Assembly (NCBI RefSeq): GCF_001905885.1
Contig: NZ_LIYH01000001.1
Location: 1 to 64,000, forward strand
Direction of reading: 5' to 3'
From: Streptomyces sp. CB03234
GTDB taxonomy: Bacteria; Actinomycetota; Actinomycetes; Streptomycetales; Streptomycetaceae
Length of the DNA stretch: 64,000 nucleotides
The notes below the pieces were generated by a model. The model saw only the letters and a list, made by a program, of their open reading frames with translations, ran no database searches and was not told the origin of the DNA. Made by a program: the position numbers and the translations under genes. Positions 7,658 to 19,615 of the stretch are shown here, piece by piece. How positions within the stretch are numbered: position 1 is the first letter of the stretch; each line of letters starts with the position of its first letter.

Positions 7658-9676
7658 ATGTCCCGCGGCAGTGCTGCTCCGAAGCCCGGGAACCCGGGAG
7701 TCCGTGCGGGGCGGGCTGCCGGGCCGGGGCGTCAGTCATGGCGTCCGGGCCGTCTGCTCCAGGACGGGGCGCCGGGTGGTCCGGTGCTTCGGCTCCTGGT
7801 GCGCTGGGTGCGCCGGCCGTTGCTTCCGGCTACCCGGCTGTGGCGGCGGAACCTGCAGTTGCGGGTGGTCGCCGGCACGCTGCTGATGTCGCTCGGAGTG
7901 GTGCTGCTGCTCGGGTTCGTCGTCATCGGCCAGATGCGCAACGGTCTGCTGGACGCCAAGGAGAGGGCTGCCCAGAGCCAGGCGTCCGGTGGATTCTCCG
8001 CCGCGCAGGACCCGGCGAACCAGCAGCTGGGCGCGGGCGGGCAGGGCGGAGGGGCCGCGGACGGCGGAACGGCCGGGGCGTCGCTGAACTGGCGGTCCGA
8101 TCTGGTGGTCCGGCTCGCGAGCGGCGGCCAGGGCGCGTTCAACGTGGTGGCGCTCAGCTCCGACACGGAGGGCGCGGCGCCCAGCCGTGGCGCTCGGGCG
8201 TCGGGCGGGGTGGAACCGGCGCGGAGCATTCCGGCGAAGCTGCGGGAGTCCGTCGCGCAGGCGGGGACGTTCCAGACGTACACCCGGATCAACTATTCGG
8301 ACGGCAAGCCGTCGGAGGCCGGGCTGGTCATCGGCAAACGCCTCAATGACATCGACGGCAATCCGTACGAGCTGTACTACCTCTTCCCGCTGACGCAGGA
8401 GGAGGACTCCCTCGCCCTGGTCAAGACGACGCTCGCGACGGCCGGGCTGTTCGTGGTGGTGCTGCTGGGCGCGATCGCGTGGCTGGTGGTGCGGCAGGTC
8501 GTCACGCCGGTACGGATGGCGGCCGGGATCGCCGAGCGGCTGTCGGCGGGCCGGCTGCAGGAACGGATGAAGGTCACCGGCGAGGACGACATCGCGCGGC
8601 TCGGCGAGGCGTTCAACAAGATGGCGCAGAACCTCCAGCTGAAGATCCAGCAGCTGGAAGAGCTGTCGCGGATGCAGCGGCGGTTCGTCTCGGACGTCTC
8701 GCACGAGCTGCGTACGCCGCTGACGACCGTACGGATGGCGGCCGATGTCATCCATGAGGCGCGTGAGGACTTCGATCCGGTGACGGCGCGTTCGGCGGAG
8801 CTGCTGGGGGACCAGCTGGACCGGTTCGAGTCGCTGCTGTCGGACCTGCTGGAGATCAGCCGCTTCGACGCGGGCGCGGCGGCGCTGGAGGCCGAGCCGA
8901 TAGACCTGCGGGAGGTCGTCCGCAGGGTGATCGGCGGGGCCGAGCCGCTGGCCGAGCGCAAGGGCGGCCGGATCCTCGTCGTGGGCGACGAGCAGCCGGT
9001 GGTCGCGGAGGCCGACGCACGCCGCGTCGAGCGGGTGCTGCGGAACCTGGTCGTCAACGCCGTGGAGCACGGTGAGGGCCGGGACGTGGTGGTGCGGATG
9101 GCCGCGGCGGGCGGCGCGGTGGCCGTGGCGGTGCGCGACTACGGGGTCGGGCTGAAGCCCGGCGAGGCGACGCGCGTGTTCAACCGCTTCTGGCGGGCGG
9201 ACCCGGCTCGGGCGCGTACCACGGGTGGTACGGGGCTGGGCCTGTCGATCGCCGTGGAGGACGCGCGGCTGCACGGCGGCTGGCTGCAGGCGTGGGGGGA
9301 GCCGGGCGGCGGTTCGCAGTTCCGGCTGACGCTGCCGCGTACGGCGGACGAGCCGTTGCGCGGTTCGCCGATACCCCTGGAGCCGGAGGACTCGCGGCGC
9401 AACCGGGAGCGGGCGGCCGCCGAGGAGGCGTCGCAGGGCGCCGGCCGGCTGCCGACGGTCCCGGGACAGGGCGGGAGCTCGACGCGGGCTGGGCTCCCCG
9501 CTCCGACGCGTACGGCACTGCCGCCCCGGCAGGCGGCGCAGGTGGCCGCCGATCCGACGGCGCTGCCCGGCAGCGGGTCGCGGGTGGTGGCGCGCGGCGC
9601 CGGTCAGCGGGCGGGCGAGGACGTCTCGTCCACGACGCAGGATGGGAAGCGGGAGGGTACGACTCGTGGGCGCTGA
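7658..9676 (+). CDS. mtrB: Sensor histidine kinase MtrB
   Basis: 672 aa from ATG, one base after the mtrA stop (MSRGSAAPKPGN). Two membrane helices flank an extracytoplasmic sensor: the first at about 62-90 (LLMSLGVVLLLGFVVIG), the second near 260-285 (LFVVVLLGAIAWLVV). A HAMP linker follows, then the HisKA domain with phospho-acceptor His349 (SDVSHELRTPLTT) and HATPase_c with N-box RNLVVNAVEHG and G boxes (TGGTGLGLSI). A ~120-residue disordered Pro/Ala-rich tail ends the protein. It phosphorylates MtrA; the lipoprotein LpqB modulates it. The 3' end overlaps lpqB by 11 bases, indicating translational coupling. Confidence 0.96.
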   Translation: MSRGSAAPKPGNPGVRAGRAAGPGRQSWRPGRLLQDGAPGGPVLRLLVRWVRRPLLPATRLWRRNLQLRVVAGTLLMSLGVVLLLGFVVIGQMRNGLLDAKERAAQSQASGGFSAAQDPANQQLGAGGQGGGAADGGTAGASLNWRSDLVVRLASGGQGAFNVVALSSDTEGAAPSRGARASGGVEPARSIPAKLRESVAQAGTFQTYTRINYSDGKPSEAGLVIGKRLNDIDGNPYELYYLFPLTQEEDSLALVKTTLATAGLFVVVLLGAIAWLVVRQVVTPVRMAAGIAERLSAGRLQERMKVTGEDDIARLGEAFNKMAQNLQLKIQQLEELSRMQRRFVSDVSHELRTPLTTVRMAADVIHEAREDFDPVTARSAELLGDQLDRFESLLSDLLEISRFDAGAAALEAEPIDLREVVRRVIGGAEPLAERKGGRILVVGDEQPVVAEADARRVERVLRNLVVNAVEHGEGRDVVVRMAAAGGAVAVAVRDYGVGLKPGEATRVFNRFWRADPARARTTGGTGLGLSIAVEDARLHGGWLQAWGEPGGGSQFRLTLPRTADEPLRGSPIPLEPEDSRRNRERAAAEEASQGAGRLPTVPGQGGSSTRAGLPAPTRTALPPRQAAQVAADPTALPGSGSRVVARGAGQRAGEDVSSTTQDGKREGTTRGR

Positions 9677-11528
9677 GCGTCGTCGCGGCCGCGGAGGAGC
9701 GGTGCGCGCGGTCGCGCTGCTCGGATGCGGCGTGCTGCTGGCCGGGTGTGGGTCGATGCCGGACAGCGGCGACGTCTCCCCGGTGAAGGCGTCCAACCCC
9801 GGGGACTCCCAGGTGCGGGTGTATCCGGTGACACCGCGGGAGGACGCGGAGCCGGACGAGATCGTCAACGGGTTCCTGGAGGCGATGACGGGTGACGACC
9901 CGGGGTTCGCGACGGCCCGCAAGTACCTGACCAAGAAGGCGGCGCGGGAGTGGAAGCCGGAGGAGCTCACCACGGTGCTCACCTCCGCGCCCGTCAGCAC
10001 ACAGCCGCCGGAGCGCAGCAGCATCCGTGAGACCCAGGACCGCCGCGTCTACTCCTTGCGCGGCAAGCGGATCGCGACGCTGGACAGCCGGCACGCCTAC
10101 CGGCCGACGCCCATGTCCAACTACACCGGCACGATCCAGCTGGTGCAGGCGCCCGGCCCGGACGGCACGGGCAAGGAATGGCGGATCGACAGGCTGCCGC
10201 CGGGGCTGCTGCTCGGCGAGTCGGACTTCCAGCGCAACTACCGTTCCGTCAACACGTACTACTTCGCCTCCGGTCGGCACTGGGTCGTGGCCGACCCGGT
10301 GTACATCCGGCAGCGGCAGGATCCGGTGACGCGGATGGACCCGGTGGCGCAGACGGTCAAGGCGCTGCTCGAAGGGCCGACGAACTGGCTGGATCCGGTG
10401 GTGGATTCCAGTTTCCCCAGGGGTGTGGCGCTGAAGGACGGCGTCACTTCCCTGACGCCCGACGACCAGAACAAGCTCAAGGTGCCGCTCAATAAAAAGG
10501 CGGAAAACATCGGCTTCGGCACGTGCAGGCGGATGGCGGCGCAATTGCTGTTCAGTGTGGGCGATTTGGGGTCCGTCAGGGTGGAACAGGTCGAACTGCA
10601 GCGTGAGGACGGGCGCGCGCTGTGCCTGGTGGGAGAGAGCCAGAAGGAGAACTACCGGGCCGCTCCGTCTGGCAGCCCCGAGGTGAACCCCTATTTCATC
10701 GACGCGTCCGGGCGATTGGCGAAGCTCAAGGCCGGGGCGGAGAACCCCGGCACGCCGTCGCCCGTGCCGGGGCCGTTCGGCAACAGGTCGGTGAAGGTCG
10801 ACAAGGTCGCGGTCGCGCGCGATGAGCGTCGGGCGGCCGTGGTCTCGGAGGGTGACCGTTACCTGCGGGTGGCCTCCGTGGTCTCGGACGCGGGCGTGGA
10901 GCTGCCGGAACCGCTGGTGAGCAGCGAGGGCGCGAAGCTCGATGACCGGCTGTCCGCGCCGAGCTGGGACGGCCGCGGCAACCTGTGGGTCGCCGACCGC
11001 GACCCGGCGAATCCGCGGTTGCTGTTCCTGCCGGAGGGCTCCGGGGAACCCCTGCCGGTCACGGCCCCGCAGCTCGCCGACGGGGTGCGGGTCGAGGCGC
11101 TGCGGGTGTCCGAGGACGGGGTGCGCATGGCGCTGCTGCTCCGGGAGGGCGACAAGACGACCCTGCACATCGGGCGGGTCGAGCGGCAGGGCGCCGGTGC
11201 GAAGCAGACGGTGCAGGTCGTGGACCTCCAGGCCATCGCCCCGCGGATGGAGTCGGTGACGTCGGTGTCGTGGGCGGGACAGAGCCGGCTGGTGGTGCTG
11301 GGCAAGCTGGCAGGCGGGGTGCAGCAGGTGCGCTACATCCAGACGGACGGTTCCACCTCGGCCGCGGCGATTCCGGGGCTGAACCAGGTGAAGGTGGTCG
11401 CGGCGTCGAACGACGAGCGCGCCCCGCTGGTGGCGGCTTCCGCCGACGCCGGCATCGTGCGGCTGCATGCGGGCGCGAACTGGCAGCCGATGGTGGAGAA
11501 GGGCACGTTCCCCGTCTATCCCGGCTGA
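9666..11528 (+). CDS. lpqB: Lipoprotein LpqB, MtrAB accessory protein
   Basis: 620 aa. The start is GTG (MGAERRRGRGG), chosen over an upstream codon because GGGAGGG sits at the right distance and the signal peptide then has normal length. The lipobox is LLAGC, with the acylated Cys near residue 25. A GerMN domain lies at about 200-330 (LLEGPTNWLDPVVDSSFP) and a beta-propeller-like C-terminal half from ~360. LpqB is an extracytoplasmic lipoprotein that binds MtrB and tunes MtrA phosphorylation. It is the third gene of the operon, overlapping mtrB by 11 bases. Confidence 0.95.
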   Translation: MGAERRRGRGGAVRAVALLGCGVLLAGCGSMPDSGDVSPVKASNPGDSQVRVYPVTPREDAEPDEIVNGFLEAMTGDDPGFATARKYLTKKAAREWKPEELTTVLTSAPVSTQPPERSSIRETQDRRVYSLRGKRIATLDSRHAYRPTPMSNYTGTIQLVQAPGPDGTGKEWRIDRLPPGLLLGESDFQRNYRSVNTYYFASGRHWVVADPVYIRQRQDPVTRMDPVAQTVKALLEGPTNWLDPVVDSSFPRGVALKDGVTSLTPDDQNKLKVPLNKKAENIGFGTCRRMAAQLLFSVGDLGSVRVEQVELQREDGRALCLVGESQKENYRAAPSGSPEVNPYFIDASGRLAKLKAGAENPGTPSPVPGPFGNRSVKVDKVAVARDERRAAVVSEGDRYLRVASVVSDAGVELPEPLVSSEGAKLDDRLSAPSWDGRGNLWVADRDPANPRLLFLPEGSGEPLPVTAPQLADGVRVEALRVSEDGVRMALLLREGDKTTLHIGRVERQGAGAKQTVQVVDLQAIAPRMESVTSVSWAGQSRLVVLGKLAGGVQQVRYIQTDGSTSAAAIPGLNQVKVVAASNDERAPLVAASADAGIVRLHAGANWQPMVEKGTFPVYPG

Positions 11529-11956
11529 CGCCGCGCCGCCACAGGCCCGGCACGGGGCTTGGGCTCCGGGTGCGCAGCGCGGGCGCGCGAGGGGGCTGGG
11601 GCGCGCTGTGCGGGGCCGGCGGGGCCAGGGAGCGCTACGTGCTGCGAGGGCGGGCGGGCCCCGGGGTGCGTCCCAGGGTCGGCGGGGCTGCTGGGGCACG
11701 CGTGGCGGTCGGCGGGTGACATGTGTAGGTCGTGGTGTCCGGGCGGTACGTGCCGGCTGGCTTGCTGCCGCGGCTCCGGGTGCGCCGGCTGCCATGCCCT
11801 CAGGGGCCCCGGATGCGTCCTGCCGGGCCGGTGGGCGGCTTTTGCCCCTTGCCCGGCGGGGACGTGTGGGGGTCGCGGGGCGGGGACGCCCGGGCCGAGC
11901 CGTCGGGGTTTTCCACAGGGGTGGATGCGCGGCCGGAGGCTTGGGACCGTGGGGGT
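11529..11956. other. Gene-free interval between lpqB and comF-like gene
   Basis: 428 bases of very GC-rich sequence. Translations in all frames are Arg/Gly/Ala/Pro-rich without recognisable domains. No convincing promoter, RNA gene or hairpin with a U tract was found. In-frame start codons upstream of the comF-like gene exist here, but the added residues look non-coding. Confidence 0.6.
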
Positions 11957-12685
11957 ATGCGCTGGTGGTGGCGGGAGATCGCGGGGTTGGTTCTGCCGGT
12001 CGCCTGTGATGGGTGCGGGCGGGCTCGTACGTCGTTGTGCGAGGCGTGCCGGTGGGCGCTGTGCGGAGCGGGTGGGCGGCGGGTGAGGCCGGTGCCGGAG
12101 CCGGTGGGGCTGCCGGTGGTGTGTGCCGCGGCGCCCTACGCGGATGCGGTACGAGCGGTGCTGCTCGGGCACAAGGAGCGCGGCGCGCTCGGGCTGGCCC
12201 GGCCGCTGGGGGTCGCGCTGGCCGGGGCCGTGAGGGCCTCTGTCGCGGCCTGTGGGCGCTCGGACGGCGGGCCGCTGCTCCTGGTGCCGGTGCCTTCCTC
12301 ACGGCGCGTGGTGCGGGCGCGTGGGCACGACGCCGCGCGGCGGATCGCGCTGGCGGCGGCGGCCGAGTTGCGGCGAACGGGGGTGGCGGCGCGGGTGGCG
12401 CCCGTACTGAGGCAGCGGCGGGCGGTGGCGGACCAGTCCGGGCTGAGCGCGCGGGAGAGGCTGGCGAACCTGGCCGGGGCGCTGGAGGTGGCGGCCGGCG
12501 GAGGGGCGCTGCCGGAGGCCGGCAGGCCCGTACTGGTCGACGATCTCATGACCACCGGAGCTTCGCTGGTCGAGGCGGCACGGGCACTGCGTGCCGGTTC
12601 GGAGCCGCAATTCCGGGGATTCGTACAGATGAGTGCCGCGGTTGTCGCTGCCCCGCCGATGTCGTTCGAAATAAACCGGAACTGA
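11957..12685 (+). CDS. ComF-family phosphoribosyltransferase-like protein
   Basis: 242 aa, starting MRWWWREIAGLVLPVACDGC. The N-terminus carries a four-Cys zinc-ribbon-like cluster (CDGCGRARTSLCEACRWALC). The C-terminal half is a type I phosphoribosyltransferase domain with the PRPP loop VLVDDLMTTGAS and the conserved QxGLSxxERLAN-like segment (DQSGLSARERLANL). ComF proteins are needed for natural transformation in some bacteria; in Streptomyces the role is unknown. It lies 428 bases downstream of lpqB in the same direction, as in other Streptomyces. Confidence 0.88.
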   Translation: MRWWWREIAGLVLPVACDGCGRARTSLCEACRWALCGAGGRRVRPVPEPVGLPVVCAAAPYADAVRAVLLGHKERGALGLARPLGVALAGAVRASVAACGRSDGGPLLLVPVPSSRRVVRARGHDAARRIALAAAAELRRTGVAARVAPVLRQRRAVADQSGLSARERLANLAGALEVAAGGGALPEAGRPVLVDDLMTTGASLVEAARALRAGSEPQFRGFVQMSAAVVAAPPMSFEINRN

Positions 12686-13018
12686 CCGGGAACCTGCATC
12701 GTTGCAGGTACTGAGAGAGTAAAAACACCTGATCGGAGGTTCGTGCGGATAGCGGGTGCCGACATCCGTCCGAGCGAGCTATGTTCGGGTGTGAGGAATG
12801 GCGAAAGCTGCGCTTCACCGAATGCACTGCCGCGTTCCGGGTCCGTTTCCGGGTAACGGTCAGGACATCGAAGGTGGTGGGGTGGGGATCTTGCCGACGG
12901 GGGAGGAGGAGGTCGAGTCGCCAAGTCCGAGGCTCCGGTACTCACCGGGGTCTGGTGCAAAAGGGAGATGCTCGCCGACCGGTGAGTCGGCAGGAGCGAT
13001 CCGGGAACGGAGTTCTGC
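12686..13018 (+). promoter_or_regulatory. hpf upstream region with a small dyad
   Basis: 333 non-coding bases between the comF-like gene and hpf. A perfect 6-bp dyad CCTGCA-TCGT-TGCAGG lies at 12694-12709, just after the comF stop, without a U tract. The sequence nearest hpf provides GGGAACGGAG about 6 bases before its GTG. No convincing -35/-10 pair was found. The length suggests a substantial 5' leader or several promoters. Confidence 0.4.
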
Positions 13019-13708
13019 GTGGACATCGTCGTCAAAGGCCGCAAGACCGAGGTGCCCGAGCGGTTCCGCAAGCACGTGGCCGAGAAGCTGAAGCTGGAGA
13101 AGATCCAGAAGCTCGACGCCAAGGTGATCAGCCTCGACGTCGAGGTGTCCAAGGAACACAACCCGCGGCAGGCAGACCGGTCGGACCGTGTGGAAATCAC
13201 CCTCCACTCCCGGGGGCCGGTGATCCGGGCGGAGGCGGCGGCAGGCGACCCCTACGCAGCCCTTGACCTCGCGACGGGCAAGCTCGAGGCTCGGCTGCGC
13301 AGGCAGCACGACAAGCGTCACACCCGCCGGGGCAACGGCCGTCTGTCGGCCGCGGAGGTCTCAGACGCGGTTCCGGGCGTGGCCCGGCTCAACGGAAACG
13401 GCGGCGTGGCGGTGGAGGAGCGGCCGGAGGCCGTCCCCACCAAGAAGATGGGCTCGCTGGAGGTGCGGGGCGAAGGACCTCTGGTGGTCCGCGAGAAGAC
13501 CCACACAGCCGCCCCGATGTCACTCGACCAGGCTCTCTACGAAATGGAGCTGGTCGGTCACGACTTCTACCTGTTCGTCGACTCCGAGACGAAACTGCCC
13601 AGTGTCGTCTACCGCCGGCACGCCTACGACTACGGCGTCATCCATCTGGAGAGCGACCCCTTGGCCGGCTCGGAGGCGGGCGGTGCGGGCGGCGCGCTCG
13701 GTGGCTGA
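13019..13708 (+). CDS. hpf: Ribosome hibernation-promoting factor, long form
   Basis: 229 aa from GTG (MDIVVKGRKTEVPERFRKHV). The N-terminal S30AE/RaiA domain (1-~105) is followed by a variable linker and a C-terminal dimerisation domain (about 160-220: LDQALYEMELVGHDFYLFVDSETKLPSVVYRRHAYDYGVIHL). Long-form HPF inactivates 70S ribosomes and joins them into 100S dimers in stationary phase or stress. The domain order and length fit the long form exactly. It is monocistronic: a 14-bp perfect stem follows the stop. Confidence 0.96.
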   Translation: MDIVVKGRKTEVPERFRKHVAEKLKLEKIQKLDAKVISLDVEVSKEHNPRQADRSDRVEITLHSRGPVIRAEAAAGDPYAALDLATGKLEARLRRQHDKRHTRRGNGRLSAAEVSDAVPGVARLNGNGGVAVEERPEAVPTKKMGSLEVRGEGPLVVREKTHTAAPMSLDQALYEMELVGHDFYLFVDSETKLPSVVYRRHAYDYGVIHLESDPLAGSEAGGAGGALGG

Positions 13709-13726
13709 CAGCAGCTGAACGACCCC

Positions 13727-13770
13727 GGTGGTGCCCCTGGAGCGCCGTGTGCGCCCCCAGGGGCACCACC
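13727..13770 (+). terminator. Terminator hairpin after hpf
   Basis: Perfect 14-bp inverted repeat GGTGGTGCCCCTGG / CCAGGGGCACCACC with a 16-base loop, 18 bases after the hpf stop. There is no T run, as is usual for Streptomyces. Confidence 0.8.
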
Positions 13771-13900
13771 GCGCGACCACAGGATCACCGCTTCGCCGTC
13801 CAGGCATGAAATCATGGCGGGGCGCGCCAACCGATGCTCCGAAGGCAGAGGTTGGCGTACCGCACATGAACGTCAGGCAGGCCTGCAGGGGGAGGGAACG

Positions 13901-14674
13901 ATGGCGGACAGCTTCGGCCCGGTGCACCACCCGGGCGGCTCCGACGCCCCGGTGGGCGGAGCGGGGTGCGGGAGCGGTGCCGACACCGACACGGACGGCG
14001 GCGCGTCCCGCAAGGAGCCCATCAGGGTCCTGGTCGTGGACGACCACGCTCTCTTCCGCAGAGGCCTGGAGATCGTCCTCGCGCAGGAGGAGGACATCCA
14101 GGTGGTCGGCGAGGCGGGCGACGGCGCGGAAGCCGTCGACAAGGCCGCCGACCTGCTGCCCGACATCGTGCTCATGGATGTCCGGATGCCCAAGCGGGGC
14201 GGTATCGAGGCCTGCACCTCCATCAAGGAGGTGGCTCCCAGTGCCAAGATCATCATGCTGACGATCAGCGACGAGGAGGCCGACCTCTACGACGCGATCA
14301 AGGCGGGTGCGACGGGCTACCTCCTCAAGGAGATCTCCACCGACGAGGTGGCCACCGCCATCCGGGCGGTCGCGGACGGTCAGTCGCAGATCAGCCCGTC
14401 GATGGCGTCGAAGCTCCTCACCGAGTTCAAGTCGATGATCCAGCGCACCGACGAGCGCCGGCTCGTCCCGGCGCCCCGGCTGACCGACCGCGAGCTGGAG
14501 GTCCTGAAGCTGGTCGCCACCGGCATGAACAACCGGGACATCGCCAAGGAGTTGTTCATCTCGGAGAACACCGTGAAGAACCACGTCCGCAACATCCTGG
14601 AGAAGCTCCAGCTGCACTCCAGGATGGAAGCGGTGGTCTACGCGATGCGGGAGAAGATCCTCGAGATCAGGTGA
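13901..14674 (+). CDS. NarL/LuxR-family response regulator
   Basis: 257 aa, starting MADSFGPVHHPGG with GGGGAGGG about 8 bases upstream. A ~38-residue Gly/Asp-rich N-terminal extension precedes the receiver domain, which has acidic pair Asp47-48, phospho-acceptor Asp93 (IVLMDVRMPKRGG) and LLKE. A LuxR helix-turn-helix follows (LTDRELEVLKLVATGMNNRDIAKELFISENTVKNHV, ~195-245). No cognate histidine kinase is adjacent, so it is an orphan regulator. Its last 8 bases overlap convergently with the 3' end of the next gene. Confidence 0.92.
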   Translation: MADSFGPVHHPGGSDAPVGGAGCGSGADTDTDGGASRKEPIRVLVVDDHALFRRGLEIVLAQEEDIQVVGEAGDGAEAVDKAADLLPDIVLMDVRMPKRGGIEACTSIKEVAPSAKIIMLTISDEEADLYDAIKAGATGYLLKEISTDEVATAIRAVADGQSQISPSMASKLLTEFKSMIQRTDERRLVPAPRLTDRELEVLKLVATGMNNRDIAKELFISENTVKNHVRNILEKLQLHSRMEAVVYAMREKILEIR

Positions 14675-15857
14675 GACGGGCCAGGGCGGACGACAGCTCG
14701 GGGGTGAGCTCCGGGCGGTCGACCCGTTCGATCCGTACGGAGTCGCAGCCCACCCACTCGGCGGCTTCCCGCAGTGCCTCCGCCATGGGGGTGACGGCCT
14801 TCGGGGAGGCCAGCGACACCTGCTTGGCCACCAGGGTCTTCCCCTCGCGGGCCGGATCCACCCGGCCCATCAGCCTCCCGCCCGCGAGCAGGGGCATCGC
14901 GAAGTAGCCGTGTATCCGCTTCTGCCTGGGGACGTACGCCTCCAGGCGGTGCGTGAAGCCGAAGATCCGTTCCGTGCGCGCCCGCTCCCAGATCAGCGAG
15001 TCGAACGGCGACAGCAGCGTCGTACGGTGACGGCCGCGCGCCACGCCCGCCAGGGCCTCCGGGTCCGCCCAGGCCGGCTTGTCCCAGCCCTGCACCCGCA
15101 CCGGCACCAGCCCCGAGTCGGCGACCACCGCGTCGAACTGCTCGCCCTTGAGCCGGTGGTAGTCGGCGATGTCCGCGCGCGTGCCCACGCCCAGCGCCTG
15201 CCCCGCCAGCCGCACCAGCCGGCGCAGACACTCGGTGTCGTCCAGCTCGTCGTGCAGCAGGTGATCAGGGATGGCGCGCTCGGCCAGGTCGTACACCCGC
15301 TTCCAGCCGCGCCGCTCGGTGCACACCACCTCGCCGAACATCAGCGCCCGCTCGACGGCGACCTTCGACTCCGACCAGTCCCACCACTCGCCGCCGTTCT
15401 TCGCGCCGCCGAGTTCCGTGGCGGTCAGCGGGCCCTCGGCGCGCAGCTGCTTGATCACCGCGTCGTAGGCAGCGTCCGGCAGGTCGTGGTGCCACTGCGG
15501 GCGCTTGCGGTAGGCGCGGCGGCGGAAGGCGAAGTGCGGCCACTCCTCGACCGGCAGGATGCACGCCGCGTGCGACCAGTACTCGAAGGCGTGTCCGTCC
15601 GTCCAGTACGCGGCGTCGACGGTCCGGCGGCCGACGGCGCCCAGCCGTGCGTACGGGACCAGCTCGTGGGAGCGGGCCAGTACCGAGATCGTGTCCAGCT
15701 GGACGGCGCCGAGCCGGCGCAGCACGCCGCGCACCCCGGCGCGGCGGTCCGGCGCGCCCAGGAAGCCCTGGGCGCGCAGCGCGATACGACGGGCCTCGTC
15801 GGCGGAGAGCTCGGCGGTGGGAGGCGGCAGGGGCGTCATGGTCCGCACGGTCGTCAT
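14667..15857 (-). CDS. Winged-helix DNA-binding protein, YcaQ/AlkX (HTH_42) family
   Basis: About 396 aa. It contains the family signature QLDTISVLARSHEL near residue 50; in characterised YcaQ/AlkX glycosylases the QxD region forms the active site that unhooks interstrand crosslinks. The conserved block FDSLIWERARTERIFGFTHRLEAYVPRQKRIHGYFAMPLLAGGRLMGRVD lies near 270-320. The start is uncertain: ATG 15857 (MTTVRTMTPLPPP) has TATCGT ending 7 bases upstream, consistent with a leaderless transcript, while a GTG 24 bases further out and an ATG 18 bases in are also possible. DNA repair is inferred from the family. Confidence 0.85.
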   Translation of the reverse strand: MTTVRTMTPLPPPTAELSADEARRIALRAQGFLGAPDRRAGVRGVLRRLGAVQLDTISVLARSHELVPYARLGAVGRRTVDAAYWTDGHAFEYWSHAACILPVEEWPHFAFRRRAYRKRPQWHHDLPDAAYDAVIKQLRAEGPLTATELGGAKNGGEWWDWSESKVAVERALMFGEVVCTERRGWKRVYDLAERAIPDHLLHDELDDTECLRRLVRLAGQALGVGTRADIADYHRLKGEQFDAVVADSGLVPVRVQGWDKPAWADPEALAGVARGRHRTTLLSPFDSLIWERARTERIFGFTHRLEAYVPRQKRIHGYFAMPLLAGGRLMGRVDPAREGKTLVAKQVSLASPKAVTPMAEALREAAEWVGCDSVRIERVDRPELTPELSSALARLT

Positions 15858-15887
15858 GCTCGGCACGATAGACGGCGGCACTGACAG

Positions 15888-16466
15888 TCACGCCGGGTTC
15901 GGGCGGGCCGGGAGGTAGGGCACCGTGCTCGGCAGGCCGAGGTCGGAGGGGAGCAGGGAGCCGATCCACGCGTCACGAAGGGTGCCCTTGTTGAGGAGGC
16001 CCGCGCGCTGGACGCCCTCCACCGTGAAGCCGGCCTTCTCGGCGACGGCGCGCGATCCCGTGTTGCCGACCTCGGCCCGCCACACCAGCCGCGTGCACCC
16101 GGTCGTCGTGAACGTCCACCGCGCCAGGGCCACGACGGCTTCCGTGGCGTAGCCGTTGCCGCGGTGCTCCTTGGCCGTCCAGAAACCGATCTCCCACACC
16201 CCTGAGTGCCCGCGTACACCGATGGCGCCCACGAGCGGGCCGCCCGCGCGGGGCAGGACCGCGAAATCCAGGTCGTACCCGGTGCGCCAGCCGTCGGGCA
16301 CGATGCGCCCGAGGAAATCCTCCGCGTGCTGCCTCTCGTACGGGGACGGCACGACCGTCCAGCGCTGGATGTCGGGGTCCTGGCAGGCCGCGTACACGGC
16401 GTCGGTGTCGGCGGGCGTGAAGGGGCGCAAGCGCAGTCGCTCGGTGGTGAGGGTGACGGGCTCCAT
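15888..16466 (-). CDS. GNAT N-acetyltransferase, RimJ/RimL-like
   Basis: 192 aa, starting MEPVTLTTERLRLRPFTPAD. The acetyl-CoA binding region reads IGFWTAKEHRGNGYATEAVVALARW (about 95-120), followed by the typical VGNTGSRAVAEKAGFTVEG. Members acetylate N-terminal amines of ribosomal proteins or small molecules; the substrate here is unknown. It is transcribed toward the YcaQ-type gene with 30 bases between them and is divergent from secA. The long upstream in-frame extension is Pro/Arg-rich and not credible as coding. Confidence 0.87.
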   Translation of the reverse strand: MEPVTLTTERLRLRPFTPADTDAVYAACQDPDIQRWTVVPSPYERQHAEDFLGRIVPDGWRTGYDLDFAVLPRAGGPLVGAIGVRGHSGVWEIGFWTAKEHRGNGYATEAVVALARWTFTTTGCTRLVWRAEVGNTGSRAVAEKAGFTVEGVQRAGLLNKGTLRDAWIGSLLPSDLGLPSTVPYLPARPNPA

Positions 16467-16719
16467 GACCGGATTCTGGTGGGGCGGGGAGGGGCGGGGC
16501 GAACACTTTTCGGGTTCAGCGGCACCTTCCGTACGCCCCGCGCGTTCTCCTTGAGGGCGGCATGTCGGCGCGGCAGTCGGCCCAGGTGAGCGCAGACCTC
16601 CCGGCGCGGTGGCGTCCTCGCTTACGATGGCCGTTGCGGTGGGGCCCACCTGCCGTGCCCGTGCCAGTGTCCATGACAAGACCTAGTGCCAGGCCCGACC
16701 GGCAAGGAGACCAACCTCA

Positions 16720-19542
<2,823 letters not shown>

Positions 19543-19561
19543 CCCTCCGTAGGAGTGCTTT

Positions 19562-19601
19562 CGGGGCCGGGTGCGTGACGGGAGTCGCGTGCTCGGCCCC
19601 G
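19562..19601 (+). terminator. Probable secA terminator
   Basis: An 8-bp inverted repeat CGGGGCCG / CGGCCCCG encloses about 24 bases between the secA stop and the convergent Rv3235-like stop. It is moderate in strength with no U tract. Confidence 0.5.
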
Positions 19602-19615
19602 TTCGTCGGTGTACG

